In this document: positions 6,119 to 8,175 of the stretch, piece by piece | How the letters are laid out: every line of letters begins with the position of its first letter | Numbering within the stretch: position 1 is the first letter of the stretch | The notes under the pieces: generated by a model | What the model was told of the DNA's origin: nothing | The model's input: the letters and a program-made list of their open reading frames with translations, nothing else | The model's database searches: none | Assembly (NCBI GenBank): GCA_041572275.1 | Contig: JBFFSQ010000135.1 | Span: forward strand, 1 to 8,175 | Direction of reading: 5' to 3' | From: JBFFSQ01 sp041572275 | Lineage (GTDB): Bacteria; Pseudomonadota; Gammaproteobacteria; SZUA-229 | Length of the DNA: 8,175 nucleotides | Position numbers and translations under genes: made by a program

Positions 6119-6339
6119 GTGCCATTGTTAGGTTATGAGTCATGTGTTACTAAACAAGGTAAGCCTAGAAAATTCAAGGTCTAACAAATAGTTCAAGCAA
6201 GACTGATAAGCCTTAATATCTATGTCATATTTTTAACTTGCACTACTAATCATTACAATTGTTTAGCTTTCTGCTTGGTTGTTGCCCATTAATATTGAGT
6301 TAAGAAGTTCAAAAAGGTCAATTGAAAGCCCTCAAAATT

Positions 6340-6389
6340 AGTTGCTTTCTACGATTCTGAGCCTTTTAAATAGGTGGTAGAGAGCAATT
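6340..6389. repeat. Imperfect inverted repeat, 13-bp arms
   Basis: AGTTGCTTTCTAC (6340-6352) and GTAGAGAGCAATT (6377-6389) are complementary at 11 of 13 positions (G-T pairs could form in RNA), with a 24-base loop. No gene is attached to it. Its role is unknown. Confidence 0.4.
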
Positions 6390-6455
6390 GTTTATGCAAT
6401 AAGCGTTTGTTGCTATTTACTCAGGATTATAGTGTATTTAGAAAAGACCTTATGT

Positions 6456-6472
6456 GGTTGTATATTACAACC
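6456..6472 (-). terminator. Perfect 7-bp hairpin after the lipase gene, possible terminator
   Basis: GGTTGTA-TAT-TACAACC is a perfect inverted repeat with a 3-base loop, placed 6 bases beyond the lipase stop codon. Its position suggests a transcription end. However, the minus-strand sequence after it (ACATAAGGTCTTTTC) lacks a clean U-run, so intrinsic termination would be weak. It could also serve the converging plus-strand transcript. Confidence 0.45.
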
Positions 6473-6478
6473 CCTCAG

Positions 6479-7399
6479 TTAATCTTTTTCGCCGCCAAAC
6501 CAGTTGAAGATGTTAAGGCTGTTTTTAAACGGGACTAACCTGGCGGTTGGGATTTTATTATTTATCATATCGATATATTGAGTCATTTGATGATTTTGTA
6601 AATTGTCTTCAGTGAGCGGCTCTTGTGTGAATTTGGTAGCACGGATCATGCTGTTTATGCCTTCGAGCATAGCATATGTGTTATCGGCTAATAGAATAAT
6701 CTCTTTGCCTAAGTGCCAGTAAATATCGAGATTATTTAAATCCATTGGGTCAAAAGGTGGTACTAATGGCACCACGTCTTTTGGCGTTACAACACGGATG
6801 ACATCTAAGTGTTTGAACTTGTTGGCCCCGGTGATGTTTGTTACTTTAGGTTGGCCAAAGGTCACGACTTTGCCTATTTTATAATTATCAATATCCAGGT
6901 ACATGGCTAAAACCACTGCGGCTGCACCTCCTAAGCTGTGTCCCGTGGTATTAATGACATAATTTGATCGAAGCTGGGGTTTGATTTCATTATAAATGGC
7001 CAGTGCTGCTTGCAAGAATCCGCTATGTAAGCGTGCGCCTGTATGTTTATCATCTGTTAGCTTAAGCTCAACATCGATAATGGCATTTTCAATATTGGCA
7101 GTGCCACGGACGGCGATAGTCTGCGTCTTATTAATATCATTAGTTATTAAATAATAAAAAATTTCAATCTCAGGAATATTGTTTTGATGTGTCAGTATGT
7201 GCTTCTTTAACGAACTGAGTTCTTGAATCTCAGGTACCGTCTGGTAGGCGACATTGGCAAAGTTCGCATATTCCTTGATCTCCGGGAAGTTAACGGTAGT
7301 CTGTGCCGGTTGTGTTGTGGCTAATGCACTGGTCGTATTACTTATGAATACAAGTATTATGATTAGACTTGTGTATTTGAATAAACGCTGGATAAGCAT
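6479..7399 (-). CDS. Exported class 3 lipase (Lipase_3, alpha/beta hydrolase, 306 aa)
   Basis: This is a predicted secreted or periplasmic esterase/lipase acting on glycerides or similar esters. The N-terminus is a Sec signal peptide: basic MLIQRLFK, a hydrophobic core, and a likely cut after SALA at residue 27. The mature protein shows Lipase_3 landmarks in order: the oxyanion strand TIAVRGT (94-100), LHSGFLQAA (124-132), and the nucleophile elbow TGHSLGGAAA with S155. VVTFGQPKV (178-186), the acid D208 in TPKDVVPLVPP, and the probable catalytic H270 in NHQMTQYI follow. H229 in YWHLGKE is a conserved neighbour in the family and an alternative. Length is in the usual range and nothing is missing. 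The start has only a weak ribosome site. It is AT-rich and stands alone, 177 bp after the bacteriohemerythrin gene. No foldase or dedicated secretion gene accompanies it. Confidence 0.92.
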   Translation of the reverse strand: MLIQRLFKYTSLIIILVFISNTTSALATTQPAQTTVNFPEIKEYANFANVAYQTVPEIQELSSLKKHILTHQNNIPEIEIFYYLITNDINKTQTIAVRGTANIENAIIDVELKLTDDKHTGARLHSGFLQAALAIYNEIKPQLRSNYVINTTGHSLGGAAAVVLAMYLDIDNYKIGKVVTFGQPKVTNITGANKFKHLDVIRVVTPKDVVPLVPPFDPMDLNNLDIYWHLGKEIILLADNTYAMLEGINSMIRATKFTQEPLTEDNLQNHQMTQYIDMINNKIPTARLVPFKNSLNIFNWFGGEKD

Positions 7400-7512
7400 A
7401 TAAAGCTCTTAAATGATGTATTGTAGATTGGATGATAATTTTTTAAAGCGATAGGTGGCTGTTTGGCTGTCTCTTAAGCTATTTGCAAAGTACTGATGTG
7501 CTGAATTATTTT

Positions 7513-7572
7513 CAAACCGACGTCACTCTAGCCTTTGCCGCTAAAAAATGGTGAAAATAGCACAAACCGACG
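7513..7572. repeat. 10-bp direct repeat spaced exactly 50 bp
   Basis: CAAACCGACG occurs at 7513-7522 and again at 7563-7572, between the bacteriohemerythrin stop and the lipase start. The second copy ends four bases short of the bacteriohemerythrin stop codon. It could be a protein-binding repeat upstream of the lipase or a trace of a short duplication or deletion. Confidence 0.5.
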
Positions 7573-7576
7573 ATTT

Positions 7577-8026
7577 TTATAGCGATGCTTTTCCCATTTT
7601 TTGACTTAGAAATTGCGCCGTGACCGTATCCATCGTGTTCACATGCATGTTGAACCACTGAGGCCAGTCATGAAAAATGAATTCCGCCAGTGGTTCTACA
7701 GCTTTATTCTCTAGCCACTGCTGATGTAATTTTTCGATTTTCCCTAGCACCCGTTGGTGTTCGCCGCTGTGCATAGCGTAAGCGGGAAAACCAAATTGCT
7801 CCATAAGCTGGTTTTCACGATCAAAATGTTGGCGAGTATGTTCTACCCATTCTTCCATTTTGTGTGTGATTGCCATGTCATCTGTTTGTCCCTGCATGGC
7901 CTGCTCCAGTAAGGTACCCAGTAGATTAATCAGTTCGACTTCTTCCCTGTGGGTGTCATTCATGGTGTTGAGGGCTACTTGAGGGATTGACTCTGGGTCA
8001 AGTATTGGTGATTGATACGTGCTCAT
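7577..8026 (-). CDS. Bacteriohemerythrin (149 aa)
   Basis: This is a four-helix-bundle protein that reversibly binds oxygen at a non-heme di-iron site. All seven expected ligands are present at family spacing: H26 (NDTHREEVELIN), H67 and E71 (HFDRENQLM), H86 and H90 (MHSGEHQRV), and H128 and D133 (WFNMHVNTMD). Length and helix pattern match single-domain bacterial hemerythrins, with an N-terminal arm of about 20 residues. No signal peptide or sensory domain is attached, so it is a soluble cytosolic carrier or buffer. In other bacteria such proteins deliver oxygen to oxidases or methane monooxygenase or help with nitric oxide and oxygen stress; which applies here is not shown. It is monocistronic here. 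An FNR-like site and a palindrome lie in its upstream region, fitting oxygen-dependent expression. Only a weak purine stretch precedes the ATG. Confidence 0.95.
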   Translation of the reverse strand: MSTYQSPILDPESIPQVALNTMNDTHREEVELINLLGTLLEQAMQGQTDDMAITHKMEEWVEHTRQHFDRENQLMEQFGFPAYAMHSGEHQRVLGKIEKLHQQWLENKAVEPLAEFIFHDWPQWFNMHVNTMDTVTAQFLSQKMGKASL

Positions 8027-8061
8027 AACTCTTGCCGGATGATATTCTGGATATTGAAAAA

Positions 8062-8074
8062 GGGTATCTTACCC
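8062..8074. promoter_or_regulatory. Perfect palindrome GGGTA-TCT-TACCC upstream of bacteriohemerythrin
   Basis: A 13-bp inverted repeat with 5-bp arms and a 3-base centre lies 36-48 bases before the bacteriohemerythrin ATG. It overlaps a possible -10 (TAAGAT, complement of 8066-8071). The position suits a repressor operator or leader hairpin. The binding factor is unknown. Confidence 0.4.
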
Positions 8075-8088
8075 ACTATGGGTGGAAT

Positions 8089-8102
8089 ATGATTAACATC
8101 AA
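8089..8102 (-). promoter_or_regulatory. FNR/ANR/DNR-like binding site
   Basis: The minus strand reads TTGAT-GTTA-ATCAT, matching nine of ten specified positions of the FNR-family consensus TTGAT-N4-ATCAA, including one perfect half-site. It lies 63-76 bases before the bacteriohemerythrin start. With a -10 at 8061-8066 (TACCCT, weak) it would sit at the classical -41.5 activating position; with the better TAAGAT at 8066-8071 it is about five bases closer. It suggests activation in low oxygen (FNR/ANR) or by nitric oxide (DNR). Confidence 0.5.
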
Positions 8103-8175
8103 CATATCATCAATCCAGCCAATCTCAATAGTGTAATTATAATCAGCTGGTTACTCAAAGTTGTGCACTATTAAC

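Larger units (their letters stand above)
5904..6478. other. AT-rich intergenic region between two convergent genes, no gene seen
   Basis: About 575 bases separate the DUF1554 stop from the lipase stop. All six frames hold only short stretches (the longest noticed is about 30 codons near 6091-6183) without a start codon or ribosome site. It contains imperfect inverted repeats at 6071-6118 and 6340-6389 and a compact hairpin at 6456-6472. No tRNA, insertion-sequence ends or attachment site could be shown. Confidence 0.6.

Noticed and set aside
6036..6185. Integron attC-like sequences (GTTAGGT at 6127, GTCTAAC at 6179, CATAAC/GTTATG arms)
   Set aside because: Single core-site matches occur, but they are not in the order and pairing of an attC site, the arms are asymmetric, and no integrase or cassette array is seen.
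8136..8143. TATAAT matches on both strands near the right edge
   Set aside because: No suitable -35 on either strand; hexamer matches are expected by chance in AT-rich DNA.
1..8175. CRISPR array, tRNA, rRNA or intact insertion sequence
   Set aside because: No regularly spaced repeats, cloverleaf sequence, or transposase frame with terminal repeats was found.

Overview
The window looks like chromosomal DNA of a gammaproteobacterium. The truncated RimO at the left edge and the YdiI/MenI-like thioesterase closely resemble gammaproteobacterial homologues. Bacteriohemerythrin and AIM24-family genes are also common in environmental members of that class. The genus cannot be named from this sequence. 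Conserved genes of moderate GC (rimO, the AIM24/rhomboid/thioredoxin-HEAT cluster, the thioesterase cluster, bacteriohemerythrin) alternate with two visibly AT-rich stretches, about 660-1590 and 5100-7570. These carry lipoproteins, a gene remnant and a secreted lipase, and look like accessory DNA.

Layout: minus strand 1-613 is the N-terminal 204 codons of rimO, cut by the window edge. Minus strand 783-1184 is a small cysteine-rich lipoprotein. Directly upstream of it (1189-1479) lies a start-less fragment of an N-acetylmuramoyl-L-alanine amidase domain. The two are 4 bp apart and were probably once an operon. A heptamer tandem repeat (1561-1588) sits between the fragment and the next gene.

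Minus strand 3741-1595 is a tight three-gene operon: a thioredoxin-like/HEAT-repeat protein, a rhomboid intramembrane protease (the stop codon of the first abuts the start codon of the second) and an AIM24-family protein. A 107-bp divergent promoter region separates it from a plus-strand group at 3849-5095: a YdiI/MenI-like hotdog thioesterase, an unrecognised 128-residue protein and a small CoA-binding-fold protein. After that comes a DUF1554 lipoprotein (5250-5903) with a C-type-lectin-like cysteine/tryptophan pattern, then about 575 bp of AT-rich non-coding DNA with inverted repeats.

The right part is on the minus strand: an exported class 3 lipase (6479-7399) with a compact hairpin just past its stop, and a bacteriohemerythrin (7577-8026) with all seven iron ligands. 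An FNR/ANR-like 14-mer and a perfect 5-bp-arm palindrome lie upstream of the bacteriohemerythrin, suggesting control by oxygen or nitric oxide.

No RNA genes, CRISPR arrays, intact insertion sequences or phage genes were seen. The most unusual points are the amidase remnant joined to a surviving lipoprotein (possibly an orphan immunity gene), the thioredoxin-HEAT/rhomboid/AIM24 operon and the predicted redox-responsive bacteriohemerythrin promoter.
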